Notes: generated by a model from the sequence alone, not told the origin. 64,000 nt of DNA from Saccharolobus shibatae B12 (GCF_019175345.1 NZ_CP077717.1:844001-908000); one strand, 5' to 3'. Positions 38,249 to 47,604 are shown, counted from the stretch's first letter. Translations and numbers: made by a program.

Positions 38249-40438
38249 ATGTACGTTGGTCAAAGCGTAAAAAGGAAAGAGGATTTAAAGTTCATTACCG
38301 GTTCTGGGAGATATATTGACGATATTGAGTACCCTGGAACTTTGTACCTTTACATCATTAGGAGTAACGTTGCTCACGCCAAAATTAAGAAGATTGACGT
38401 TAGCGACGCTTTGAAAACAAACGGTGTTGTTGGAGTTATCACTGGTTTGACAATCCCTTTTGAGAATAGGCCTAATAATTGGCCAATGGCTAAGGATGAA
38501 ATATTATACGTTGGCCACCCTATTGCAGCAATTTTGGCTACTGATAGATATACAGCTGCTGATGCAGCGGATTCAGTTCAAATAGACTACGAGGAGTTAC
38601 CTGCAGTTATTGACCCAGAAAAGGCTTTGAAAGACGATGTAAAAGCCGTTGAGGGTAGAAGTAATATTGCTTATAAGAAAGTTTATAACGCGGGTGACCC
38701 AGATAAAGCCCTTTCAAATTCAGATATTGTATTAGAGGAGAAGTTTGAAATTTCTAGGGTTTATCCCTCGCCGATGGAAACTAGGGGATTGCTTTCAGTA
38801 TATCAAGAGGGTAGTTTGTTAGTTTACGCGTCTACACAATCCGCCCATTACATGAGGAGATATTTGCTATCAGCCTTTGGTAATAAGATAAGGGATATAA
38901 GAGTTATTCAAGCTGATGTTGGAGGTGCTTTTGGGGCTAAGTTATTCCCATATGCTGAGGATTTCATAACTGTTTACGCTAGTTTGCAATACAAGAAACC
39001 TGTAAAGTGGGTTGCTTTAAGGAGTGAAGATATGAGGGGCATGTATCATGGTAGGGGACAGATACACAAGGTTAAGTTTGGAGCTAAAAAGGATGGTACT
39101 TTAACTGCAGTAATAGGTGATGCGATTATTGACTTAGGTGCTGCTTCTCATGGAACTTACCTAGTGGATATAGCAGCTACAATGTTGGCTGGGCCATATA
39201 AGGTTAGGGATCTAAGAATTAATGCATATGGCGTCTACACAAATAAGACTCCTTTAGACCAATACAGAGGAGCTGGTAGGCCAGAGGCTGCTTTTGTTTA
39301 TGAAAGAATAATGGATATTATTTCTGATGAGTTGAAATTAGACCCTATAGCCGTTAGGAAAAAGAACTTGATAACTGAATTGCCTTACACTAATCCTTTA
39401 GGTCTAAAGTATGATTCTGGTAATTACTTAAAATTACTGGAGAAAGCTGAGAAGGTTTATAGGGAATTCGAGGAGAGGGCTAACAAGTTGAGAAAGCAAG
39501 GTAGAAGGGTTGGTGCTGGTTTATCATTTTATCTAGAGCAGAATAATTTTGGTCCCTGGGAGAGCGCTTCAGTCAGAATTAAGGCTGATGGTAAAGTTCA
39601 AGTCATAATTGGTGCCAGTCCACATGGTCAAGGTGCAGAAACTGGTATTGCACAAATCGTTGCTGATGAGTTAGGGATAAGTGTAGACGACGTTGAAGTG
39701 ATCTGGGGTGATACTGCTCTCATAGGTGAGGGTTTTGGTACTTATGGCAGTAGAAGTTTGACCTTAGCTGGTAATGCTGCGTTATTAGCAGCTAGAAGAG
39801 TTAAGGATAAGGTCTTGAGGCTAACTGCGCAATTCATGAAGTCCGATGTTCAAGAGTTACAGTATAAGGATGGTAAGGTAATTAATCCTAAGACTGGTAA
39901 GACAATGAGTTTGAAAGAAGTTGCCTCACGTAATATGGCTAGTTTAGGAGGTATTTGGGAATATAAGGAGGAACCTGGGTTAGAGGCCACGGGTTATTTC
40001 GGATTTGATAATTTAACTTATCCCTATGGTTCACATGTTGTTTTAGCTGAGGTTGATAATTCCGGTAAGGTTAAGGTTTTAGATTATTACGCTATCGATG
40101 ATATAGGTACTGTTGTTAATCCAATGCTAGCTGAGGCTCAAGTTATAGGAGGAGTGATTCAAGGCTTTGGTGAGAGTGTTTTGGAGGAGATTGTATACGA
40201 TGAAAATGGCAATTTACTAACTGGAAACCTATTCGATTACGCAATACCTACTGCCGTTGAGGCATTTAATATTAAATGGGAGTACATGGAAGAGGGGAAA
40301 TCCGATGCTCCTTTACCAGCTAAGGGAATTGGGGAGGGTGCAACTATTGGTACTCCACCAGCGTTGATAAGGGCAATAGAAAAGGCAATAGGTAAGAAGT
40401 TGACCAGATTGCCAGGTAGGTTAGAGGATTTGATATGA
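38249..40438 (+). CDS. Molybdenum hydroxylase large subunit (aldehyde/glyceraldehyde oxidoreductase, CutA/CoxL-like)
   Basis: This 729-residue molybdopterin-binding subunit is of the xanthine oxidase family. Motifs are RYIDDIEYPGTLYLYIIRS at the N-terminus, DVGGAFGAKLFPYAEDF, QYRGAGRPEAAFVYERIMD, SPHGQGAETGIAQI and the active-site Glu in AKGIGEGATIGTPPAL. The CoxL-specific AYRCSFR loop is not seen, which argues against CO dehydrogenase. Sulfolobus uses such enzymes to oxidise glyceraldehyde and other aldehydes. The FAD and 2Fe-2S subunits are not adjacent, so partners must be encoded elsewhere. Confidence 0.88.
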   Translation: MYVGQSVKRKEDLKFITGSGRYIDDIEYPGTLYLYIIRSNVAHAKIKKIDVSDALKTNGVVGVITGLTIPFENRPNNWPMAKDEILYVGHPIAAILATDRYTAADAADSVQIDYEELPAVIDPEKALKDDVKAVEGRSNIAYKKVYNAGDPDKALSNSDIVLEEKFEISRVYPSPMETRGLLSVYQEGSLLVYASTQSAHYMRRYLLSAFGNKIRDIRVIQADVGGAFGAKLFPYAEDFITVYASLQYKKPVKWVALRSEDMRGMYHGRGQIHKVKFGAKKDGTLTAVIGDAIIDLGAASHGTYLVDIAATMLAGPYKVRDLRINAYGVYTNKTPLDQYRGAGRPEAAFVYERIMDIISDELKLDPIAVRKKNLITELPYTNPLGLKYDSGNYLKLLEKAEKVYREFEERANKLRKQGRRVGAGLSFYLEQNNFGPWESASVRIKADGKVQVIIGASPHGQGAETGIAQIVADELGISVDDVEVIWGDTALIGEGFGTYGSRSLTLAGNAALLAARRVKDKVLRLTAQFMKSDVQELQYKDGKVINPKTGKTMSLKEVASRNMASLGGIWEYKEEPGLEATGYFGFDNLTYPYGSHVVLAEVDNSGKVKVLDYYAIDDIGTVVNPMLAEAQVIGGVIQGFGESVLEEIVYDENGNLLTGNLFDYAIPTAVEAFNIKWEYMEEGKSDAPLPAKGIGEGATIGTPPALIRAIEKAIGKKLTRLPGRLEDLI

Positions 40439-40686
40439 ATTTTTTATTTATACACACTGAAAATAAAATCTAGATTGAACTTCGACACCTCTTATTATAT
40501 TTACCCTTGATTTATCTCATTACTTGACTTTAGGTTTTAAAAGGTAACAATCACAAACTAAAGCAAGATCTCACACTTATTGCTATCCCTATGAAATTTC
40601 CCTTTTTTGTAAAATAACTTAAAATTCTTTTGACAGTAGTATAGATAGAAAACTATTTAAGTAAAAATAAACACTGTTAAAGTAGC

Positions 40687-41094
40687 ATGACTCAAGTAAT
40701 AGAATCCTATTCCTCACCCTTTTATAAAAACATAATCGACTTACCTCCATCAATGGTAAGGAAACTATGGAAAAATGGAAAGATAATGATACTCGATATT
40801 AGAACACCACAAGAATATGAGGATCATCACATACCGGGGGCAATCTTAGCACCTTTAGATTATTTAGAGCATTTAACTGAACTTTTCGAAGATAAGGAAG
40901 TCGCTGTTGTATGTGAACACGGAAATAGGGCTAGCTACGCCACATACGGTATGCCTCATCTTTATAAGAAAAGAGCTTACTACATGATTGGTGGAATGGC
41001 ATTATGGATGTCTTTGGGTTACGAAGTTGAAAGTGGGATGGATGAAAATGGATTACTATGGCAAAAGATTCTAGAAAAGAAATTCAACTATTAA
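40687..41094 (+). CDS. Rhodanese-domain sulfurtransferase
   Basis: A 135-residue single-domain rhodanese. MILDIRTPQEYEDHHIPGAI is the CH2A-type motif. The active-site loop is VCEHGNRASY with the persulfide-forming Cys at about residue 78. It likely moves sulfane sulfur or acts in sulfur metabolism. It overlaps the convergent minor-pilin gene by 11 bp. A TATA-like CTATTTAAG is at 40652-40660. Confidence 0.9.
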   Translation: MTQVIESYSSPFYKNIIDLPPSMVRKLWKNGKIMILDIRTPQEYEDHHIPGAILAPLDYLEHLTELFEDKEVAVVCEHGNRASYATYGMPHLYKKRAYYMIGGMALWMSLGYEVESGMDENGLLWQKILEKKFNY

Positions 41095-41482
41095 CAAGCT
41101 GAGCCTCCACTGGAACGTAAATAGTATTTTGGTTGGTCACTACTACTAAAGTCAAAGCTACTGTTTGTAACCCATTAGGAAAGGTAAATCCAGTGTTAAT
41201 GGTATATTTATTTTGACCTAGCAATAGTGTATAGTTAACGTTATGTAAAGTTGCGTCGTAAATTACCCCTACTATCTTGGCGTTACTAAAGGAATTCTCC
41301 AAGGTGATGTTAAGTTTACCGTCTTGTGTTATGAGAGCTGTACCTATTTGCCTTACGTCTCCATAATTGCTTCCAAAATACCCTAGATATGTGAACAATA
41401 TGGAAACTACTGTTATTGCTAAGATTACTGAGGCTAGTAACACTATCATCATTGTAACGGAATCGCTTAAACCTTTTCTCAT
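41084..41482 (-). CDS. Archaeal type IV pilin-like protein (minor pilin)
   Basis: This 132-residue protein begins MRKGLSDSVTMMIVLLASVILAITVV, a short class III signal followed by the hydrophobic helix of the filament core. The C-terminal domain is beta-rich and ends PVEAQLVNS. It is similar in layout, but not in detail, to the two AAP pilins 4-7 kb away. The promoter region has several TATA-like runs (41515-41560). It probably contributes to a pilus or adhesin. Confidence 0.75.
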   Translation of the reverse strand: MRKGLSDSVTMMIVLLASVILAITVVSILFTYLGYFGSNYGDVRQIGTALITQDGKLNITLENSFSNAKIVGVIYDATLHNVNYTLLLGQNKYTINTGFTFPNGLQTVALTLVVVTNQNTIYVPVEAQLVNS

Positions 41483-41579
41483 ATGTATTATTTAGTTTTG
41501 GATGAATATAAATTAGACAGTTTTATATAGATTTTTTATACTGATTTTTATATATAGTTATACGAGTATAGTGAAAAAG

Positions 41580-41676
41580 GTTTATATAGAATAGAAAGAT
41601 TTGATATTCTTTTCCTATAACGAAGGAGATGAATTACCCGACCCTTTGGGATATGACAAATACCAAATTTTTTTGA
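41580..41676 (+). ncRNA. Candidate short transcription unit with 15-codon ORF
   Basis: A strong TATA box GTTTATATAG (41580-41589) is followed by GAAGGAG and an ATG at 41629. The ORF, MNYPTLWDMTNTKFF, stops at 41676 within a run of seven T residues (41668-41674). Predicted RNA is about 65 nt. It could be a small peptide mRNA, a small RNA, or the stump of a lost gene. Confidence 0.3.
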
Positions 41677-41786
41677 CCAAAACTAAGAGATTCGTATATA
41701 TGTCCTTTGAACTCCTAAAATCCCCCCGATAACGATATTTCGAGTTAATAGAAAACACTTTAAACCTTATTATATCATAAAAACAC

Positions 41787-44138
41787 ATGATTAAGGTTAA
41801 TAGATACGAGATTTTTCTTGATTTTAGCTTTCAAACTGGAAATTATAAGGGATATGAGAAAATTGAAATGGAAAGCGATGAAGAAACAGTAGTACTGGAC
41901 GCTGTAGGTTTGAAGATAGTAAAGGTCAAGGTAAACGGAAAAGAGATTGAATTCTCTCAAGATGAGAGTAGAGTCAACGTGAAGAGCGGATCCTTTTCCG
42001 GCATTTTAGAGGTAGAATTTGAGGGAAAGGTTGCTGAGAGGAAGTTGGTGGGTATTTATAAGGCCTCTTATAAAGATGGATACGTTATTAGTACGCAGTT
42101 TGAGGCAACACATGCTAGGGACTTTATTCCTTGTTTCGATCATCCTGCAATGAAGGCCAAGTTTAAGTTAACTGTTAAAGTGGAAAAGGGGCTTAAGGTA
42201 ATATCCAATATGCCAGTAGTGAAAGAAAAGGAAGAGAATGGGAAAGTAGCATATGAATTTGATGAAACGCCTAGAATGTCTACCTATTTACTATACCTAG
42301 GAATTGGAAACTTTGAGGAAATTAAAGACGAAGGTAAGATTCCGACAATTATAGTAGCCACAATACCGGGCAAGGTGCAAAAGGGAAGATTCTCTATGCA
42401 GATCTCAAGAAATTCTATAGAGTTCTATGGAAAGTATTTTGAAATTCCCTACCAATTGCCTAAGGTTCATTTAATCGCAATACCGGAATTCGCATATGGG
42501 GCTATGGAGAATTGGGGGGCAATTACTTTTAGGGAGACTGCTTTATTGGCTGATGATTCTTCTTCTGTTTATCAGAAGTTTAGGGTTGCTGAGGTTGTTG
42601 CTCATGAGTTAGCTCACCAATGGTTTGGTAATTTGGTTACTTTGAAGTGGTGGGATGATTTATGGTTAAACGAGAGTTTCGCAACGTTCATGAGCCATAA
42701 GGCTATTTCGCAACTATTCCCGTCATGGAACTTCTGGGGTTATTTCGTTTTAAACCAGACTTCAAGGGCATTGGAGAAGGACTCTGTGTCAACTACACAC
42801 CCGATAGAGGCACATGTAAGGGACCCCAATGAAGTAGAGCAAATGTTCGATGATATTAGTTACGGTAAGGGGGCTAGTATTTTAAGGATGATTGAGGCTT
42901 ACGTTGGTGAGGAGAATTTCAGAAGGGGTGTAGTTAATTACTTAAAGAAGTTCTCGTATTCAAACGCTCAAGGTTCTGATTTATGGAACTCAATATCTGA
43001 AGTTTTCGGTTCTAATATTTCTCCAATAATGGCTGATTGGATAACTAAGCCTGGCTATCCCATGATTAGGGTTAGTGTTTCTGGAAATCGCGTGAACTTA
43101 GAGCAGGAGAGATTTTCGGTATTAGGAAATGTCGAGAACTTGACTTATAAGATTCCTCTTACCATGGAGGTTAACGGTAAGATTGTAACTCATTTACTAG
43201 AAAAGGAGAGAGAGACTATAGCTTTTGAGGAAGATATAAAGAGCTTTAAGGCTAATGTAAATAGGACTGGATTTTATAGAGTTCTTTACAACACTGATCT
43301 AGTTTTTAATGCCAAGTTATCAGAGCTTGATAAGTGGGGTATTATAAACGACTATTGGGCTTTCCTATTGGCTGGTAAAATAGACTTTAAGGAATATGAA
43401 AGTGTAATAGCTAAATTCTTTAATGATAAGGATTTCTTACCGGTTAATGAGCTTTCTAATGAATTATTTACCCTTTATGCGATAAACCTTGACAAGTATC
43501 AAGGTATTTCAAAGGAATTTCATAGAATTCAGCTGAAGAACTGGAGAAATTCAAAGGAGGAGTTAGGAAGACTGACGTATTCAAATATTCTTTATAGACT
43601 TGCTGCAATGGATGATGAATTCTCTTTAGGTCTCTCGGAGATGTTCAGATTCTACGATTCTCTAGATTCTGATACGAGACAAGGAGTAGCTGTGGCATAT
43701 GCTATTACTTATGAAGAGGACGCTGTTGACGAACTGTTGGAAAGATATAGGAAGGAAAGTTTTGATGAGGAAAAACTTAGATATCTAACCAGTATGTTAT
43801 TCTTTAGGAAACCTTACCTTGTGGGAAACACTTTAAGTTTAATACTGAGCGGTGAGATTAAGAAGCAAGACATTCCCTATACTTTAAGCGTAGTATCTTA
43901 CAATCCTTACGCAAAGAGTGCAGTGCTAAGCTGGATTAAGATGCATATGAACTTCATGAGAGAGGCCTATAAGGGTACTGGGATCCTTGGGAGGAGACTT
44001 GCAGAGGTTATTCCACTGATTGGAATAGGGGCGGAAAAAGAAACTGAGCAGTTCTTTAATAATCTTAAAATGCCTGAAGGAGAGAGGGGAATAAGGACAG
44101 GTTTGGAGTTGCTTAAGGCTTATTCGAGGTTAAAGTGA
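41787..44138 (+). CDS. M1-family zinc aminopeptidase (tricorn-interacting-factor-like)
   Basis: A 783-residue gluzincin. The exopeptidase motif GAMEN is at 238-242. The zinc site is HELAHQW (His273, Glu274, His277) with Glu296 in WLNESFA. The N-terminal saddle and the C-terminal helical ERAP1-like domain are complete. It should trim N-terminal residues from peptides made by the proteasome. The ATG is about 25 bp after TTATTATATC, consistent with a leaderless start. Confidence 0.95.
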   Translation: MIKVNRYEIFLDFSFQTGNYKGYEKIEMESDEETVVLDAVGLKIVKVKVNGKEIEFSQDESRVNVKSGSFSGILEVEFEGKVAERKLVGIYKASYKDGYVISTQFEATHARDFIPCFDHPAMKAKFKLTVKVEKGLKVISNMPVVKEKEENGKVAYEFDETPRMSTYLLYLGIGNFEEIKDEGKIPTIIVATIPGKVQKGRFSMQISRNSIEFYGKYFEIPYQLPKVHLIAIPEFAYGAMENWGAITFRETALLADDSSSVYQKFRVAEVVAHELAHQWFGNLVTLKWWDDLWLNESFATFMSHKAISQLFPSWNFWGYFVLNQTSRALEKDSVSTTHPIEAHVRDPNEVEQMFDDISYGKGASILRMIEAYVGEENFRRGVVNYLKKFSYSNAQGSDLWNSISEVFGSNISPIMADWITKPGYPMIRVSVSGNRVNLEQERFSVLGNVENLTYKIPLTMEVNGKIVTHLLEKERETIAFEEDIKSFKANVNRTGFYRVLYNTDLVFNAKLSELDKWGIINDYWAFLLAGKIDFKEYESVIAKFFNDKDFLPVNELSNELFTLYAINLDKYQGISKEFHRIQLKNWRNSKEELGRLTYSNILYRLAAMDDEFSLGLSEMFRFYDSLDSDTRQGVAVAYAITYEEDAVDELLERYRKESFDEEKLRYLTSMLFFRKPYLVGNTLSLILSGEIKKQDIPYTLSVVSYNPYAKSAVLSWIKMHMNFMREAYKGTGILGRRLAEVIPLIGIGAEKETEQFFNNLKMPEGERGIRTGLELLKAYSRLK

Positions 44139-44187
44139 TAAAGGTTTTTTAACATCTGCCTTTTACCTTCTCCAAATATTAAATATT

Positions 44188-44538
44188 ATGGATAAGTACA
44201 AACTAGCTTTATTAGGTGAAGCTGGTGCTGCCGGATTAGATAGGGGATTTTCAATTAGATATAAGGTTTTTCGTGAATCCTACCTAAACGAGATGTCTCA
44301 CTGGAAGTATTTTCAAAAATATAGTAGATCGTTATTGGAGAAACCGGTATATTACGCTTTTTCAATCCTTGGTTTTATAATTTCATTATTTGGAATAATG
44401 GCTGTTAAAAAGGTTAATGAGATCGTAGAAAGAAACGCTATTGATTTTTACAAGAATAACTTTGATGAGAACAATGAGGAGGTAAGGAAAATTTTAGAAG
44501 ATGAGGAGAAGCATCTCACAATGTCAGTCGATGCTTAA
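44188..44538 (+). CDS. Small helical protein, one membrane-like segment
   Basis: This 116-residue protein is not assigned to a family. A hydrophobic stretch at about 53-73 (YYAFSILGFIISLFGIMAV) is flanked by charged helices. EAGAAGLDRGF and the late ILEDEEKHL give a weak likeness to COQ7/rubrerythrin-type di-iron helices, but the metal ligands are incomplete. It lies 49 bp after the aminopeptidase and 25 bp before endonuclease IV. Confidence 0.45.
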   Translation: MDKYKLALLGEAGAAGLDRGFSIRYKVFRESYLNEMSHWKYFQKYSRSLLEKPVYYAFSILGFIISLFGIMAVKKVNEIVERNAIDFYKNNFDENNEEVRKILEDEEKHLTMSVDA

Positions 44539-44563
44539 ATAAGTTTTTGTATAAGAAGTTAGA

Positions 44564-45397
44564 TTGATGGTAAAGATTTATTTAGGACCCGCAGGAGTAC
44601 CTCACTCCTCTAAAAAGAAAAATACGATTGATGGTATAAGGACTGTTAAGGAATTAGGCTTAAACGCAATGGAAGTGGAGTTCGTACAAGGCGTAAGGAT
44701 GAGCAGGGAAACCGCTGAGGAAGCTGGTAAGGTTGCTAAGGAATTGGGAGTTAGACTATCAGTTCACGCCCCTTATTTCATCAATTTATGTTCTGAAGAA
44801 AAAGACAAAATTGAGGCTTCAAAACAGAGGATTTTGGATACTGCGGATAGGGCTGAGCTAATGGGAGCAGATGCTATTGCTATTCATATTGCATTTTACG
44901 GTAAAATGAGTCCAGAGGAATGCTACCAGAACGTTAAGGAAGGATTGGCAGAAGTAATAGACAAGGCTAAGGAAATGGGGATAAAGAACGTTAAGTTCGG
45001 TGTTGAAACCATGGCTAAGGAAACTGCTTTTGGGACTTTAGATGAAGTTATTTCGATATCCAAGGAACTAAAGGGCGTAATACCTTACATAGATTGGGCT
45101 CATACTTTTGCTAGGCAGGGAGGGGAGATAGATTATGGGAAGATTATTGATAGGCTAATTAAGGAATTGGGTTTGACCCATATAAATTCTCACTTTGAAT
45201 CTCTAGTTTCTAGAAAAGGAAAATATGTGGATGAACATATTCCCATAGATGCTAACGCCCCACCATTTGAACCATTAGCTAAGGAATTGCTTAAAAGGGA
45301 TATTTCAATATCATTGATATGCGAAAGTCCAGAATTGGAAAGAGATGCGTTAAAAATGAAGGAGGTATTGGAGAGACTTGGATATAGACTCGAATGA
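44564..45397 (+). CDS. nfo: Endonuclease IV (AP endonuclease)
   Basis: A 277-residue TIM-barrel AP endonuclease. Metal ligands are visible in LSVHAPYFINLCS, AIAIHIAFYG, VKFGVETM, IDWAHTFAR, THINSHFES and ICESPE. It cuts 5' of abasic sites and removes 3' blocking groups during base excision repair. ATG codons at 44564 and 44567 are adjacent. The downstream phosphatase gene overlaps it by 20 bp. Confidence 0.93.
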   Translation: MMVKIYLGPAGVPHSSKKKNTIDGIRTVKELGLNAMEVEFVQGVRMSRETAEEAGKVAKELGVRLSVHAPYFINLCSEEKDKIEASKQRILDTADRAELMGADAIAIHIAFYGKMSPEECYQNVKEGLAEVIDKAKEMGIKNVKFGVETMAKETAFGTLDEVISISKELKGVIPYIDWAHTFARQGGEIDYGKIIDRLIKELGLTHINSHFESLVSRKGKYVDEHIPIDANAPPFEPLAKELLKRDISISLICESPELERDALKMKEVLERLGYRLE

Positions 45398-46079
45398 AAT
45401 ACTGGTAGCTTCTGACTATGATAGGACATTAGCCAATGAAGAAAATAATTTTGTAATATCACCAATTGTTACACAAAAGGTAAACGAATTTTCAAAAAAG
45501 TATAAGTTTGTTGTAGTTACTGGTAGGGAAAAGAAATTTATGGACAAGTTGGCTGTTGGTTTGAGACCTACTGCGTGGATATTGGAGAATGGTTCCCTAA
45601 TACTTTTCGATAATAAGGAGTTTGTGCTTTGTGAAAAGAGTTGGTTTGAAAGAGATAGGAAGAAGATAATCGAAATATTAGATAGTCTTAAGGCTAGGTA
45701 TTCTATAGGTAGAGTTATAATATATGTTGATGGTTATGGATCTAAACTGAATATGCTAAAGGAGATAGAAAAGTATGGGAGAATAGAGGTGAATAGAAAC
45801 GATGCCATGGTTCTACCTAAAGGTGTTGATAAGGGTATAGGAGTTTTGAAGTTTAAGGAATTAACTGGGTTCAAGGGAAAGATAGTAGCTTTAGGAGATA
45901 GTGAAAACGATTATGCGTTATTTAGAGTTGCCGATATTAAAGTGGCAGTTGCAAATGCAATACCTCAAATAAAGGAAATTGCCGATATAGTGACTGAAAA
46001 TCCTAATGGTTTAGGAGTAGTGGAAATTTTAGATAAGATATTATCTGGTAACTTTGGAAAAGAAATAGATATCCACTAA
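45378..46079 (+). CDS. HAD phosphatase, phosphoglycolate phosphatase-like
   Basis: A 233-residue Cof-type HAD enzyme. Motif I is ASDYDRTLA, motif II VVVTGREKK, motif III around LPKGVDKGIGVL and motif IV ALGDSENDYALF. The archaeal family is annotated as phosphoglycolate phosphatase. The start is TTG at 45378, inside the last codons of nfo, so translation is coupled. The C-terminus overlaps the convergent methyltransferase by 39 bp. Confidence 0.85.
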   Translation: MDIDSNEILVASDYDRTLANEENNFVISPIVTQKVNEFSKKYKFVVVTGREKKFMDKLAVGLRPTAWILENGSLILFDNKEFVLCEKSWFERDRKKIIEILDSLKARYSIGRVIIYVDGYGSKLNMLKEIEKYGRIEVNRNDAMVLPKGVDKGIGVLKFKELTGFKGKIVALGDSENDYALFRVADIKVAVANAIPQIKEIADIVTENPNGLGVVEILDKILSGNFGKEIDIH

Positions 46080-46649
46080 GAACTCATGAACTCTTTTCAT
46101 ATGCCAAGGGTAATATGGTTTTAGCTTATACTTCTCAGATAATATTTCAGCAGAAAATCCATACTCTTTGGCCATTTTGATTATAATTTCCCTTGATCTT
46201 TCATTAGACTTATGTATAGAATAGACTGTATCAGCAACGCTAAAAGCTGTTTGTAAAAACTTAATATCCATTCCTCTATTTACTACTCCAAATGGTGGAT
46301 TTTGAATTACAGTATTAAATCTACCATGAAATTGAGTTACATCAGCATTTAATAGCTCTATGTCTAACTTTAATTCGCTCTTCATATCTCTTGCAGTCTC
46401 TAATGATTCTAGATCAATCTCGACACAAGTGCAATAAGCACCTAAAAGTGAAGCCACAAAGCAGAAAACACCAGTCCCACAACCTAAATCAACGACCTTC
46501 TTATTACTTATATGCCCAGATATATATGCGTGCCAAACTATTTGGGCTACTATTGGTGAGGGTGTTACATACTGTTCTAGTTCATACTTAGGGTTTGGAT
46601 GTGGTCTTGAATATTTCTCTAGGAATTTTTCAATCTCTCTTTTATTAAT
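46041..46649 (-). CDS. METTL5-like RNA N6-adenine methyltransferase, likely ATT start
   Basis: About 202 residues. KYELEQYVTPSPIVAQIVWH, VVDLGCGTGVFCF (SAM site), CVEIDLES and the catalytic NPPFG mark it as a METTL5-like archaeal methyltransferase. No ATG, GTG or TTG precedes the conserved N-terminal region in frame; GTG at 46457 would remove the SAM site. ATT at 46649 gives (M)NKREIEKFLEKYSRP, a typical N-terminus. The gene overlaps the HAD gene's end by 31 bp, so reinitiation is likely. Confidence 0.75.
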   Translation of the reverse strand: MNKREIEKFLEKYSRPHPNPKYELEQYVTPSPIVAQIVWHAYISGHISNKKVVDLGCGTGVFCFVASLLGAYCTCVEIDLESLETARDMKSELKLDIELLNADVTQFHGRFNTVIQNPPFGVVNRGMDIKFLQTAFSVADTVYSIHKSNERSREIIIKMAKEYGFSAEILSEKYKLKPYYPWHMKRVHEFLVDIYFFSKVTR

Positions 46650-47287
46650 TCTAGAGCTTCCAATAAATTATTCACCCTATTTTCCTTTATTTCAGGGTAG
46701 AACCCTAATCTATCTAAAAGTATTGCCTCAAGACCCGCTCTTTTCGCGCCAATTACATCTATTTCGTAAATGTCGCCTATATGAATACCATCACTTTTAG
46801 CGATTTCCATGGCATAGGAAAAGATCTTAGGGTGAGGTTTCATAATGTTTAAATCACAAGATGCTACTATACCATCAAAGTACTTCTTAATCCCCAGATC
46901 TTCTATTATTTTATAGATATTTCTGGTTGCGTTACTAACTAAAACGACTTTAAATCCGAGTTTTTTGGCTTCCTCTAGGAACGTAATTGAATCGTCATAG
47001 AGTTCATATTCCCCAGATAGCAAGTTTCTACTATTTAATCTAGCTATTGATTCTTGATCAGGATATATATTAAGTTCATAAAACAGTTCCCTAAAATCGA
47101 AAGCCGAAAGACCTCCATATTCTGGGCTAGGGTAGTGATGTTTTCCTAGAATCTTTGCAACTGCCTTGAAAACTCTCTTTTCGTCTACATTATAACCAAT
47201 TTCCTTAAGGGCATAGGCGATATTTTCGTGATATCTAGGCTTAAAGTGTACTAGCGTCTCTCCTAAGTCTACAAATATTGCCTTCAT
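46619..47287 (-). CDS. HAD-superfamily hydrolase
   Basis: A 222-residue haloacid dehalogenase-type hydrolase. Motif I is unusual, IFVDLGETLVHF, with Gly between the two acidic residues. Motif II is VVLVSNATRN, and motifs III/IV are MKPHPKIF and HIGDIYEIDVIGAKRAG. The cap domain lies at about 15-85. The substrate is unknown. It sits between the HTH-zinc-ribbon gene (11-bp gap) and the overlapping methyltransferase. Confidence 0.85.
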   Translation of the reverse strand: MKAIFVDLGETLVHFKPRYHENIAYALKEIGYNVDEKRVFKAVAKILGKHHYPSPEYGGLSAFDFRELFYELNIYPDQESIARLNSRNLLSGEYELYDDSITFLEEAKKLGFKVVLVSNATRNIYKIIEDLGIKKYFDGIVASCDLNIMKPHPKIFSYAMEIAKSDGIHIGDIYEIDVIGAKRAGLEAILLDRLGFYPEIKENRVNNLLEALELIKERLKNS

Positions 47288-47298
47288 ATATATTCGCT

Positions 47299-47604
47299 TT
47301 ACTTGTTCCTAATTAAAAATTTTGGCATTTCAATTTTCTCTGACTTGCAAATTGGGCATCTACTAGGCCTTTTTATTTTCTCAGAATTGAATGTGTAACC
47401 ACAACTCTTACACCTAGCTGGTATTATTATAAGCGTATAACCTTTCCTTTTGCTCGACCTCGCCAAATGCTCTATATGATCGTAAATTTCTTTTTCCTTC
47501 CTAATATCTAATCTCCTCATTATCTCCCTAGCACTTAATGGTTCATCTGAATAAGATAGCAAGAGGAATATTTTTTCTCTAGTTGTTAAGAAGTCTGTAT
47601 TCAA
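47299..47604 (-). CDS. HTH plus zinc-ribbon regulator
   Basis: This 101-residue protein combines a winged HTH (EKIFLLLSYSDEPLSAREIM, residues 10-55) with a C-terminal zinc ribbon (CKSCGYTF...CPICKSEKI, two CxxC pairs). This matches the archaeal COG3357-type predicted regulators. TTG at 47604 starts it inside the previous gene (26-bp overlap), so the two are translationally coupled. Confidence 0.82.
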   Translation of the reverse strand: MNTDFLTTREKIFLLLSYSDEPLSAREIMRRLDIRKEKEIYDHIEHLARSSKRKGYTLIIIPARCKSCGYTFNSEKIKRPSRCPICKSEKIEMPKFLIRNK

